Below, piece by piece: positions 21,809 to 35,800 of a stretch of DNA of 64,000 nucleotides. The stretch spans positions 33,148,620-33,212,619 of the forward strand of contig NC_084887.1 in the NCBI RefSeq assembly GCF_958979055.1, in the 5' to 3' direction. The position numbers and the translations under genes were made by a program. The first letter of the stretch is position 1. Each line of letters starts with the position of its first letter. Under the pieces are notes generated by a model. That model worked only from the letters and a program-made list of their open reading frames with translations, was not told the DNA's origin and did no database searches. The DNA is from Alnus glutinosa. Its lineage: Eukaryota > Streptophyta > Magnoliopsida > Fagales > Betulaceae.

Positions 21809-24466
21809 CTAAATTAATTAATTCATGCTCTATTTGGTTTAGACCTAATTCCTCAAAAGCCTAATATATTAATCCTATTTTTACATTGCAAATCGACACA
21901 CCCAACAAACACCTTCATTAACATTTCATATGACTAAAATCAATTAAAAGCCTATTTAATATTTCTCTAATATTGAATATCCTCAATCTTGCATTTATTT
22001 TCTAGTGCTTTAGAACTATTTTGGGTCGTATGTGAAAACCCTAAAAAGCCCCTATTCTTCTTCTTCTTCTTGTTCTTTTCTTTTCCCCTGATCTTCTTTA
22101 TTCTCTTTGTTTTCATGATAAAAGTCATCAATTATCATATTCATACTAAAATTTTTGGCAATTTCAATCTTCTCAACGTAGAGAACGAAATAACTTCAAT
22201 TCTAAGAAAGTCATCGTATTTTATCTCAAAATTTAATCTTAATAATATTCATAATTGAAAATGATCGTTCAAATAGGAAGAGTCACAATAGGCAAATCAA
22301 ATCCTTGATGTTGTGTCTGTTGAGCTGTGCTTCTACTTTATTTACAATTTTATATATAAGCGATGCTGGACTGTTTTCAAAAAAAAAAAATTAATTAATT
22401 AATTAATTATAAATCTGGATGATCTAGGACATTGTAGTGCAATATTTAATTGAATCTTTTCTTGTTCAATAAAATATTGAAGATAAAATATCTCTAAAAG
22501 ACGGCGGTTTTTAATTGTAAATTTTGAATAATTTGTACGCATTACGAACATGAAAAAATTAATTAAATATAAGAAGCTTTACTACACTCTTATTAAATTC
22601 TTGTAATTATAATTATATAATTTATATTTGCTTTTTTGGGGGCAGTGTTTTTGGACTATGCTTTGTTTGTGGATTATCTATCAACTCATTAAGCCATAGG
22701 ACAAGAGAGAGAATCTAATTGTTGGAGGAGGACATCACATATTCACATTCACGAGTGAGCAGTGCACTCGAATATTATCAATAATATCCGCCTCCCCCAG
22801 TAGAAAATAATAATAATAATAAATAAATAAAGGAAGGAAGGAAGAGGTGTAAAGAGGTGCAGCCTGCAGGTTGGGTTTAGAAATCTATAGAGTTAGGTAA
22901 AGTTGTACGACGTCACCTTGTCGTGTCCTTTCTTGTTTGCCACGTTGTACGTACTACCCAGTTGTCCTTCTGCTCAAATTCTCACATATGTTTATACCTA
23001 ATAAAAAGTATATTTTAATACACAAAAATAAAAAATAAAAAAATTAGGTAAAGTAGGTAAAATCGTTGGACAGTCCGGATTGTCATATGTACGGATGCTT
23101 ATATTTAGATCATTGCATTCTAAATGTAAAATTGGAATGTAAGGTTTTGGATCAAAATATTTTAAACTAGTCTATTATATAGAAAGATTTGAATCTCTTT
23201 TATTTTTTGTTGGAAAAATTGTAGGAGACAAAAAGAGAGCCTTCTGTACGAGCAAGATTGGTTGTCCAAACAAGTTGGGAAGGTAAAACCAAGAATAATA
23301 ACAAGAATCTCAATTGTATGAAATTTGAGTCCTTTGTTATGATCTCAATGTTTATCTTAAAAACAATGTTAAATTAAAATATCTTATTAGAAACTTTAAA
23401 GAAACTGATCATTAAAAAAACAAAAAATAAAATAAAATGGGGAAAGAAGGAGAGTGAGGTAAATGTGTTTTTTGTTTTTTTTTTTTAAGTACAACCAACA
23501 AAGAGTGACGAAAATGTGTGGGAATGCAGCCAGAAGAGTAATGTAGTTATTTATACTCATTTCATGCCGAATAATGTATCATGTTTTTAATTTTATTTAT
23601 TTATTTTTAATATGAAAACCTAATTAAAACACGTTATGTTAATCAATATGAAATGAATGCGAATGATATCATTATTTTTATTTATAATTTCTCTAATCTA
23701 TTACACTATGTAATTAACATTTAACAACCTTATTTTTCTGAATCCACGAGGTTAGTTTATACTTGTAAATAGATGCGAGTACCCCTGTAAGTAGGGGCGG
23801 AAGTTGGAATATCGAAGGACAAAACTAGAATTATTAATTTTAGGAGGCCAATGAGAGGGGTGGAGCTTAATTTTGATAGGATCAAATCTAATTTTTAAAC
23901 AAAAAGTACACATATATTTAAGTTAATCATTTTTTAAAAAAAAAGACAATTGGAAAAACAATGTGGCCACGGCCCCTTTGTCTTAATGTGGTTTTGTCTT
24001 TGGGTAGAACCACGTTGTGGTGTCCAAATTTTTTTAAAAAAAAACTCTTCGTAGAATATATATATTTTTATGAATGAACCCTTTAAAATTAAAATTTTTC
24101 ACTCATTCATTTTTTCTTTTAATTTTACCCCAAACCTAAAAATTATGACATGTTTGGGCGAGAGGTCTTTTTCAAATACTTTTCAATTACTACTTTTTAG
24201 AATTTTAAATTTTATTCAGATTTTATCTAAGATATTTTAATATTATCTCAAATTTTTTAAATCATCTAAACATAATTTTAAAAATTAAATTTTACCGATA
24301 TTCATAATTTTTTTAAAATTTTCACACCCAAACGAACTAATGAACTATATAGTTTCGCTGCCCTCCTCCTCGTAAGTCATACTAGACGGACTTATCGAGT
24401 TATATTCCCTGAACCCCTCAGCCACACAAAAGGGGAAAAGAAAAATATTTGTACATTATATATATA
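21809..24466. other. Gene-poor intergenic sequence
   Basis: AT-rich, with short microsatellites (TTAA near 22390, TAA and GGAA near 22810-22845). Frames such as 21989-22258 are low-complexity Phe/Ser runs from polypyrimidine tracts. No gene is supported. Confidence 0.5.
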
Positions 24467-24503
24467 TATTCTACATGTGATCCTTTTTTCTTTTTCTTTT
24501 TAC

Positions 24504-24535
<32 letters not shown>

Positions 24536-24715
24536 AAAAGGATCACATGTAGAATATAGTAGTAGCCGGAGTTTGATAGCTGGGGAGGGTGAGATTCTCG
24601 TTCTTATATATATATATTTTTTTTACAAAAAAAAAAAAAAAAAAAAAAAGGATCACATGTAGAATATAGTTGTAGCCGGAGTTTGATAGCTGGGGAGGGT
24701 GAGATTCTCGTTCTC
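24467..24715. repeat. Direct and inverted repeat upstream of the ABC transporter gene
   Basis: GGATCACATGTAGAATATAGT followed by GTAGCCGGAGTTTGATAGCTG and GGGAGGGTGAGATTCTCGTTCT occurs at 24539-24604 and again at 24649-24714, nearly identical. The reverse complement of its first part (ATTCTACATGTGATCC) stands at 24467-24489, so the first copy can form a hairpin closed by poly(T)/poly(A). The block ends about 240 bp before the transporter ATG and probably lies in its promoter. Confidence 0.85.
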
Positions 24716-24951
24716 ATTCCTCTTTCAGGTACTGGTGTGGGTGTCACTTGACTTGGTCTTCTCAAAGTTTAGAAAAAGAAAACCCATTCTCGTTATAAAT
24801 TTATTTATCATTATTGATCCATTTGAGTTCTGAAAGGCTAATTTAAAACAGTTGGCCGGTGAAGATCTTTGTCCTCGAGTTTTGACCCACTCACTTGCCA
24901 ACGACTTTCTGACCCACCTCCATTTCCCGCGGAGCACAGCTTTCTCCATTG

Positions 24952-26371
24952 ATGGGCAAGAAGCAGCACTTGGATTGGACCTCCAAGTCCATTGCCTCCG
25001 CTGGAAGTGAGAGAGTCTCTCTCTTGAATAAGGAGGTTTGCTTTCTTTCTTTCTTTTTTCATCTTAGTTTGTTGTTATTTAAGATTTATTTATATGGGTC
25101 ATATGTTTGTTCAATTTTCTGTAACATGCCCATATCAAGAACTTGGTCATATTCAATTGCTGTATTTAGTGATGTCACCTTTTCTTTTTCTTAGTAACTG
25201 TTCAACCAATTGAGATTTCCCTATTGTATTTGTATGTGCTGTTATATAAATTCTTCTTATTATAGGTTCTTGGTGACATGGTTGGGTTGCTTGCTACATG
25301 CTTAGAAAGAAGGTTTTTTTTTTTTTTTTGAAAATCTCGTGGTTTAGTTCCTCTTTAACTTGTTCTTTGTATTCATTAATTTTCCTCTCTCTTAAATCAT
25401 TAACTCCCATGAGTTGATCGGTTTTAATTTTTTTTTTTTTTTTTGGGGTGGGGGGGGGGAGGGGGGTATTTTCCTTTCTACAGCATTTGTTGGTCGAGAA
25501 ACTGAAAATACACATAATGTTCAATTTGGTGCTTCCCAGTATTTTGGTTTGGATTTTTGATTAATAACAACTATGCTGATATCGTTTGATTAGGGTACCA
25601 GTTTTCTCAATTCCTAATTTATGAAAAATCCAGTTCTTCCTTGGTAGTGTCTGTTTATTTTGTAAAGGAAAATATTAAATCTTTAATTGGAAGAAGACTA
25701 TTAAGGTCCCTTTTAATGGGTCCTGAAAAAAGAGGAAGTCAAATTGCTTTGATCCATGCAGGGAAAGAGGAAAGCACATGAAGACCAATCGGCTGATGGA
25801 CTTGCAACAGACCTTGAGCATGGGGATGCAGTAGAGGTGATGACTAGTCATCCTATGCAAGCCTACAAATTTTGTTCATCTCTAATTCAAAGCTTTTTTT
25901 AGCAAAAAGTTATAATTTTGTTTTGGCAAATGCAGGCAGCGAATGTTGGATTTTCTAGAGTATTATCACTGGTAAATGGGAAATTTTTGATGGGTTCTGA
26001 TAATGTAGTAGTAATGCTGAAATATGTCTAATTGTTTAAATCCTCCTGTTTCACAGGCAAAACCTGATGCAGGGAAGCTGGTTGTTGCCACCATTGCACT
26101 GTTGATAGCATCCACATCAAGTATTCTAATTGTATGTTAATTTTCCTATCAGTGGCCATGCAAGTTCTCTTTTTCTATCATTTTTCTCTCCTTTGCTTAA
26201 TTATCATCTAACACTAAATACTGAATAGTATATTGAATGGACTGTTAATTTAACTGCAAAGCTCCTTTTACGATTGCTGTTGGCTCACTGTCTCCGATCA
26301 AGGAATACAAATCGGAACTTTATGCTCTATTGTCAATCCTGTATATGTTGGAGATCAAAGAAAATGGGAAC

Positions 26372-26408
<37 letters not shown>

Positions 26409-29400
26409 TTTTAATTTTTATGAGGACAAACGTAAATATGTAAACAAATTGAATTACAACAAGTTTTAGGTTGACCTGATGATATAGAATAACATGTCGT
26501 GTATTACTATAGCCAAGATATCTAGCAGTGTACTTCTCAACTCCACCAAGAAAACCTTTTTCTTTCTGTTTTGAGATGAGCATTGTAGATCATCAGTTGA
26601 AGATAATCCTCCACTGCCCTTTTTCATCCATCTTGTTTCCAATATGCTCTTCTGACATATTGAAGGTTACTATGGATAGTACGACCTCCAAGGTCATTTG
26701 GATCTCTACAAACTCAACTTCTGCTTCTACACAAGCCAAAGGGCACTGAAATTCCTCTCTCCGGGGTTTTCTCCCATCAATATCTGAAATATAGATAGCA
26801 ATGCTACTTAATTATTTTAGCAAAATTGCAAAACAGCAGCTTGTAATACTAACAAAGGATCAATGTTGGTTAAATTAACAAACCTGAAGAATTTTCACCA
26901 TAGACTGAGGTGGATGTACACTAATTAGCTTCGGAAGTTTCCTTTGCTCTTACTCATGTTTGAAAGATGAGCACCATGGGCCCTTGAAAACTGTGTAATT
27001 TTTTTTTTAAACACATCAAAACTTTGGCAAGCCCAATCATGCATGTAGATCTCTTTGTCTAAATGTTTTCTTAAATGCAATATGGGAAGTCTTGCTTGTG
27101 TGTTGTTTTCAATGAGATGATTGTGAGACTTGATGACCACTTGACACTCGCTCACCTCGATTTCAATAGGACTGCTCAGGCACTAGTCTAATTCTTTGCT
27201 GGCCTAGGAGTTTGAACAGTACTTGCTTATGTAAGCTAGCATGTTGCATGGAAATTCCCTTGTTCATTTTGCTTGGACTTTGACTTTAGAAACCATTCTT
27301 TATCATTGCTTTAAATATTAAGTGTTGGCGAGATGAATACTTGGAGAGTCTTCAAGTGAGGGCTTGATATAACATGTTTAGGAAACCACTTCACCCAAAA
27401 ACTTAAAATCTATGGATTTGGCCCAACAAATGTAATATTAACCACTAATATATTATTATGATTTATCCAATGTGGGATTTAACACTCACACATGCATTTC
27501 TAAAAAAAAGCATTCCCGTAGCCTATGAGTTCTTCACATATCAAAGACTGCCATGCATATAAGAGTTGTACTAAATGTAGTGACCGCATAACACACCTCG
27601 CTCTTAGAGCTACCCATATGCTCAACCAAGCCACAAACGTGTCAAGATCAAGAAACTTCCACCAAAAGCTAAACCTTTGGGTTTGGTAACATCTGTTGGG
27701 AAGATAAACACCTGGGAAGTCTTCAAGTGAGGGCTTGATATGACATGTTTAGACACCACTTAACCTAAAAGGTTAAGTTTATAAGTTTGGGCTTAACAAT
27801 ATTAAATTAACTACTCACTATTTATTTAATATGGGACTTACCACTCGCATGTGCACTCACATAATTGGGTGATAATAATATTATTATTTCCCATTGGTAG
27901 TTCCTTTTGTAGGTGCATAATTGGTTGTATAGGTAAAAGCTTTTGCTCTAACTACTATCTTCTGATAAGCTGAAAGAGATATGTACACATAGGATGATGA
28001 GACAAGTTAAAAAAAGTCTAGAGTAAACTTTAACATGTAATTTGGTTTGTTCTTACTGCAACCTTTGTCTTTATAAAGATTACATCATTATTCTTGTTGT
28101 GCAGCCAAAATATGGTGGTATGATAATAGACATTGTATCAAGAGAAATCAGAACTCCTGAACAGCAGTCAGAAGCTCTGGATGCCATCAGGGACACCATA
28201 TTGGATATTGTGCTGATAGTTGTAATTGGGTATGATATTCTCTCTCGTATTTACTGCCCTGAGGAAAAATAGTTTCTAGTGACTCTTAAGTTATAAGAAT
28301 GATTTGGACCCCAAAGGGTAGTTCAATCGTCTAAGAACCATGCAAGTAGAGGTCATTAATTCGAATTTCCACTTCCCCCTCCCCTTGGGGCCAAAAAGTT
28401 ATAAAAAAAAGTTATAAGAATGATTTGGCTACTGTCAAACATTTTCAGACTTTAAAGAGAACATGATGCGTACGCAGGCACATGCATGTAACTTGTGACA
28501 AAACGAAAAAAGTGAATGTAATCAAAATCACAAGAAGTATCAAGAAAGATCCTAAAAGGGTGCAACTGATAAGTGAATAAACCTATATGAATAAATAAAC
28601 TAATGTGAAAGCATAAATCTAACAGCATAAAAATCCAATAGAATCAACTGACGCAGTGGAAAGAGTAGGGATTTGAGTTAACGTTGCTTAATTCTTGAAG
28701 AAATTTGACTAAAATATTATTTATGAATTGGTAACCAATAATAAGAAGTCTAAAGACATGCCTTTATATAGGCTATAATGATAAGCGCTAACTTTAATAA
28801 CCAAATATGACAAAAATTACCCTTAAAACCAAGCTAAACCTACTAAAAATCCATGAAAAGAAAACCTTAGCTGCAATCTGTCAGCCGCATCCATTTGAAC
28901 AGTAAATATAGTTGTTCGAATAGGGCTTTTTGCCCTACATCATTACCAATGTTTTTTTTGTTCACTTTTCATTTAGAATTTCAATATTGCTTTATATAAA
29001 AGAGGATAGATGTGCAAAAGTACTTCCCATGTACAATTTCCAATAAATCAAAGCACGCTTTGGCCAGTACAGAAGAACTAAGAGCACCAAAGATTTTACC
29101 CTTTCCTTTTCGGCTGGGAAACACCCCAAGTATCAGAACATCAAAACAAGGAAGCCTTATTTTTATTCATCAAAAAAGAAAAAAGAAAAAAAGGAAGCCT
29201 TATTTTAGTAAACCCTTAACCGAAGTAGAAACTTGTAGGCAAGAAAGTCAATTTCTTCCAACTAGAAACAAATAAGGCAGGAATTCTTGTAACTTTTATT
29301 AACCTAACTTTGCTTTCCTAATGTCCCAGCTCACTGTGCTATAATTTAGAGCTTTACAGCACAAAATGCAAACATATATTGTCCAATGACCCACGTTTCT

Positions 29401-29821
29401 ACAAGATCTATCAAATGCATTTTTGCTTGAGTTGGTTGTAAGACGGCCTAAGAAGGATATTAATAGTGCATTTGAGATAGAACTATCTAAATTAAAGGAT
29501 AAGTTTACCTGTGTAGGTCTGGTGTTTATGTTGGTATATTTCTATCCTTGTTTCATATTTTAAGAGCCCATATTAGGTTCTGTGTTGTTTGCTGTCAATT
29601 GACCATAGTTTTTTTTAGTTCTCTGTGCACAGCACTTCGAGCATGGTTGTTTTCTTCTGCAAGTGAAAGGGTTGTAGCTCGTTTGAGAAAGGACTTATTC
29701 AGTCACCTTATCCATCAGGTTAGACACATTAATTCTCAGAATTAAAAAATCTGGAGCACCATCTGTGAGATACAAAAGTACTAAAAACACACAATTTGTT
29801 TTTCCAAACCACTGTTTTTCT

Positions 29822-29863
<42 letters not shown>

Positions 29864-32800
29864 TGTATATCAGTTTCTAAACCACTGTACATGTTGGTTT
29901 GTTGCGTTTTTAATCAATCTATCATGCTGCCAAGATTTTCAAACTGTCAATAACATCTTTAGTGTGAGATTCAAGTGTGGCAGGTTGAGCAGTATTAGAA
30001 ACAATGGAAGTCAATATTTTAGATAATTATTACCAATTAATTCTATCATTCTCACACTGGTATTGATATGAAACTCTGAATACAATTTTTCATGGTTGAT
30101 CCTGCATGGTTCAACAGGAAATAGCGTTTTTTGATGTTACTCGAACAGGGGAACTCCTAAGCAGGCTGTCTGAAGACACACAGATCATAAAGAATGCTGC
30201 AACTACCAATCTTTCTGAGGCACTTCGAAATCTAACAACTGCATTTATTGGCATTGGCTTCATGTTCTCATCTTCATGGAAGTTAACATGTAATTGATTT
30301 TATTCACTTACAGTAATGTTCATTACTCTGGTACCACTTTTGCTTATTGTATGTTTCTTCCTGCTTAGTGTTGGCTTTGGCCGTAGTGCCAGTCATTTCC
30401 ATTGCTGTTCGAAAATTTGGGCGCTATCTTCGTGAACTTTCACACTCAACTCAAGCTGCAGCTGCAGTGGCTGCCTCAATTGCAGAGGTTTGTGGGCAAA
30501 ATATGAATTTTATATTGGAATTTATTTATTTTGAAATGCTCAATTCATGGTATTGGGAACCATGCATTTTCGACATTACTAACTTTTTTGTTGCATAAAT
30601 CATTGTATTTGGAAAAATTGAAGTGCGAAAAAGAAATTCTAAAAGGCAGTTTAAGAGGCTAGATTTAAGATTATGATGAGTTTTATGGCAAAGGTGGGGT
30701 GCAGGACAGGGAGAAGGATATTTAAAAAAATGGTAAGATAAAAAGAAAGAAAAAAATTAAAGACTTGATTATGTTAAATGCATCAGAGAGTTTTATCAAG
30801 AGAAGACTAGATTAAGGAAAGATAAAGGAGCTACTTTGATGAATTTCATAATACAACCCATGCAGGCAATTGGAGCCAATTTAGTAACTCTATTGAGGAT
30901 AGAAATCGTAGGTACGCAAACAGAGTTTAGGATAGCTGAGTAAAAGGATGCAATAAAGAAGATGAAAAGAGAACAAAGGAAATTTATAACAAAAATGTAG
31001 TTCCGAACTGATTTGTGCATGGGTTCCTCTTGCTTCTGGTATCCTAGGTCAATTTATTGACGTTAATGGTTCTAGACAAGTAGAACAGCCAAGACATTAT
31101 TAAGAATGTTAGTCAATTTTTTAATTCAGAAGGTCAACCTTTTTCCTGAGCAATATTGCTTTTTAGGAATCTTTTGGGGCTATTCGAACAGTCAGATCTT
31201 TTGCTCAAGAAGCATATGCGGTTTCAAATTACTCGGAAAAAGTTGATGAGACATTGAAGCTTGGCCTCAGACAAGCTGTGAGTTTCTTGACAAATCACAC
31301 TTGGAAGCTGTGAGTTCATATATTTGAGAGAATTTCTGAGCTTTTAAGGTTTGCTTTTTCTGCCACAGAGAGTAGTTGGCCTATTCTTTGGAGGACTAAA
31401 TGCAGCATCCACATTATCTGTCATCGTAGTGGTGGTTTATGGAGCTTATTTGACAATAACAGGATCCATGACTGCAGGCGCTCTTACATCCTTCATTCTT
31501 TATAGCCTAACAGGTACTTTCCTCATTGTTTACAGCCTGCAAACTGTACCTGTCATTAGAAAATCATGTTCGAGTTTACCTTTCATCTTAGACATAATCA
31601 CAAGACACTTATAAAATTTCTAGGAAACTTGGCCAATATTATAGATTTTATGTTGTAAAAGAATATTCTGAATAATAATAGTAAAAAAAGAATATTGAAA
31701 GTGTTCAAAATGTGATAGGTTTCTGTACAGGATAATTAAAGATTGGGAAATTTTTTTAAATGCAAAGCCTCTTAAGAGGGTCTTCCAGTTTGATTAATGT
31801 TGACAGTTACATGACTTGCGTTAGGGTTCTGCTTTGGAATTGAGTAAATCACCTTATCTGATTATTTAGGGTTATGTCAATTGTCTTGGCCAAAGCTAGC
31901 ATGTTTTCAATTTTATTGTTGCGTTGCTTGTAACTACCTCTTTTCTTTCTGTTTTTCATTGTTTCTTTGAAAGCTTTATAGCTACTAAAACTTAAAAAAT
32001 TAATAAATTTCTCTGTCTGCAGTTGGGTCCTCAGTATCCTCTTTATCAGGATTATATACAACAGCAATGAAAGCTGCAGGAGCAAGCAGGAGAGTTTTTC
32101 AGCTCCTGGATCGCGTCTCATCCATGCCAAGATCGGGAGATAAGTGCCCTATTGGGTCAGTTAGTTGCACCACCTCGTACTTTTATCCTCTTATTGAGAT
32201 TGAAGTAATATTATTCTGAGTAATATTGAAGCCTTGATGGCAGAAATCCTGATGGAGATGTGGAATTGGATGATGTCTGGTTTGCTTACCCTTCTCGCCC
32301 AAGTCATATGGTACTTAAGGTAATAATGAGAATTGGTTTATCAATTTACATATATATTTTGACAGTGGAATCAGCTTTATTGATCTAACCCTTTCATGCA
32401 TTGGGATTAGGACACTATAAACTGAAAGAAGATTAGTAAAACATAAAGGAAATGAAACATTACTTCTACGATTCAATTGAGTCTGCTCTGTTGCCCAGAA
32501 ATCCTACTTCGGATTGAATTATTGAAAGAATCCAAATCAAATTTATCTTATTATTTCTTTAATCGGTCATAAACATTTGGAATCCCAATGTAAGTAGATA
32601 CTTAGCATAGTATGAGTTTTTTGAAGGATTTTCTTCTAGCGTTGACATTGGTATGGAAAGCATGCAGGACTCCTGACATTGCTAACCATGTAACCAGTGT
32701 TGGGGGGGCAGGGGGCCCATCGCACCCCCCAAAAATCTGAAGACCTCCCTTCCTTCGGGGCGGAGGGCGGGGAGCAGGGGGGCCATGGTCCCCCAAAAAA

Positions 32801-35800
32801 TCTGAAACCCCCTCCCTCATGTTATAGTTAGCAGCATTTAAGGTCCTAGAATATGACTTCCACTTACCTAGTGGTAAAATATAAATTTCTATTCTGTGGC
32901 CAACACACAAAGCACACACTAGAGTTACTAAATTTATTGGGCTGCCACGCCTTTGATAGTCATAGCCTTCACTTTTTCTCACCACCCATCTTTTCTTTAC
33001 TTTTTTCCTTCGGGAAGGTTGTTGGATTCCACTTTTTTTGGTCTCTGCGTGACTCTCTTTCTCTCTCATTATGATCCTCCCTCTCGTTCCAAATTTAGTA
33101 TAAGTTCTCAAATACGTATTGAGAAGAATCTAAAATAACCCCTAAATCACTAAATAAAATCGTTCTTTTATACTCTCTAAGAAACATAGTTTTAAAATTT
33201 ATTTATTCATTAAGCACATGTATTTATTTTCTTTTATGGGGCAACTAAAAATGCTGTACTTATGTCGTTTATTGATTTATTTTACAGAAATTTTTAAATA
33301 TGTCTATTTACAATTAGTATTGTTCAATTGATATACAAATATTATGGATAATATATTCAAAATAGAATATTGTTGAACAAAGTTTTAATATGTTTTTAAA
33401 ATCTTTAAAATAATTTCTCTATCTAGTGATCTTAATTGAATGAGCATATTAAATGTCAAAGCATCCATAAGATATACTTTGATAAAAAAATAGAACTTCG
33501 TATTATGTGGAAACTCTTACATATCCATTTCATAAAATTCCAGATAACCATTTTCTTCCTTAAATAGCGTGTTTTTTTCTTTCTTTTCTATTGAATGAAC
33601 ATTTATATTTGCACATATTTTTTTATCTAATTTTTATATCTCATGACCTTTATGTATGCCCCAAAGAAAATGGCTAGCTCCGTCACTGCATGTGACTCCA
33701 TCTACGACCACTTTTTTAATTGCAGGGAATAACATTAAAACTGAGGCCCGGTTCAAAAGTTGCTCTTGTTGGTCCAAGTGGTGGTGGAAAAGTAATAATA
33801 TTATCCTTACCTTTTCATTTTCTCTCGTATCATTTTTTTCCTTTATGTGAAATGAGTAAAGAAAATTTGACTTTTTTTGAATGTTAGAATTATTTATTTG
33901 TCTATTGCAGACGACAATAGCCCACTTAATTGAGAGGTTCTATGACCCTCTCAAGGGAAAGATTTTGCTAAATGGGGTTCCACTAGTGGAAATATCACAT
34001 GATTATCTCCATAGAAAGGTAATTTTGTTTTTGGATATTTTTCTGCTCATGCATGTAATTTAGGGTTTAGTAGAGTGTCTTTGCTCGTCTATTACCTGCA
34101 AAGAAAAGTGTAGCTATATCAGAGATGAGGGCTGCATTCTGTATACAGCCAGCACAGAAGTTATAAGCATGCGCTTGAACATTAGCATTCCATTGTACTG
34201 CTCTCAATCATCTACGATCAATAATATTTGCAACAATATCATTTCATCTCTAAAAGCAAAATCATGGGAAATAGGTAAGAAGATAATGAACAAAAACCAC
34301 CTATTTTTCTTCATGAAAGTTTCACATGGACAATCTTCTCTCTAAGCATGTTCTTTCCAAACGTCACTGAAATTACCCAACCAAATCACAATGATCTGGA
34401 TCTTCAAACTCCCATATCATATGCTGCACCATTTCATCAACTCAATTCTTGACTCGGAGCCCACCTATGACAATGAGATTTTTGCTCTTTAAATAATCAA
34501 GCAAAGAGTGAACTATTAAAAGATACGTAATTTAAGTGATTGCTCGCCTATAAAACAAAGTGATTTAATGATGTGTTTGTTTCGAATAATATTCTACCTT
34601 TTTCAAGAATAAATCATATTTTATTCAACTTTTTCAAATTTTATCTCACAAAGTCAAACCTCGTAATTCGCACAGTAAATTCGAATAATATTCGGATTCA
34701 ACACCCAAACGGACCAGAACATTTCACTCACCTTTGATGTCTGAAAATGTAAGCTATAGCAGTTTTTGTCATCTCTCACATAATGAATCTAAAATAAATA
34801 TTTTGCATAGCAATAAAGAGACGAGAGAAATGGTTCTCATTTGACTTTCGGGACAAAAGTGAATGGGTTAAATAATAGTGTCATTTTTAGTATTGTGCTA
34901 ATGTTGTCTTCCCTCTCTAATACATGCAAAAGATGTACTTAATCCTTAGGAGGGTGAATATTAATACATCTCCCATTTATAATGCTCTCTTCATTTATGA
35001 TGTCTAACCACAATTTATAATATTAGAATCGAAAGATTCTGCGACACCTTACATTTTTATGTTTGTACAGATAAGTATAGTGAGCCAGGAGCCTGTTCTT
35101 TTCAATTGTTCTGTGGAAGAAAACATTGCCTATGGGTTCAATGGAAAAGCAAGCTCTACTGATATAGAAAATGTAGCTGTGAGTTTAATTCTTCCCCCAC
35201 CTTTTCCTTTGGACAAATGAGCGGCTTCAACTTTTACTTTTCTCCATTTATACTGATAAAGAGAAATGTTTCAGAAAATGGCTAATGCCCATGAATTCAT
35301 AGAAAAGTTTCCAGAAAAGTATCAAACTGTTGTTGGAGAACGTGGGTTGAGGCTTTCAGGAGGCCAGAAACAACGAGTAGCAATTGCGAGAGCACTACTA
35401 ATGAACCCAAGAGTTTTACTACTAGATGAAGCTACTAGTGCTCTAGATGCCGAGAGTGAATACCTTGTTCAGGTAAGATTGGCAGATCTTAGTAATTCAT
35501 GGATTTGAAAAGTACAAAGTGTGTTGCATATATAAGCTGATGACGGACTGGACCAACGCTTTTTGACTTAATATTCATATCTAACTTTGTTTTTAAAAGA
35601 ATCCATATTTCTTTTTTGCCCTTTATGTGATTCTATGTAGTTTGAGTATAGATTCAAAGTCTCTTCTAGCCTTCCCCTCCAGAGGACCTTCAGTTTCTTC
35701 CTCCTACCCAATCATTTGTCATTCTTGTTCTTCTCCTTTCTTTTCACTAATAGATAATAGAGTATAGCTTGTGTCCTATGTGCACAGAACGCAAGCTGAG

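Noticed and set aside
26520..27170. Possible antisense gene fragment in transporter intron 4
   Set aside because: Minus-strand frames here look slightly protein-like but match no family that I can name.
28308..28380. Possible tRNA gene from A-box and B-box strings
   Set aside because: No acceptor or anticodon stem pairing, and the flanking 20-bp duplication and A-tail show a SINE.
32602..33111. 169-codon minus-strand frame in transporter intron 12
   Set aside because: It spans the edge of a hAT element, is rich in Pro/Gly from G-runs, and has no recognisable domain.
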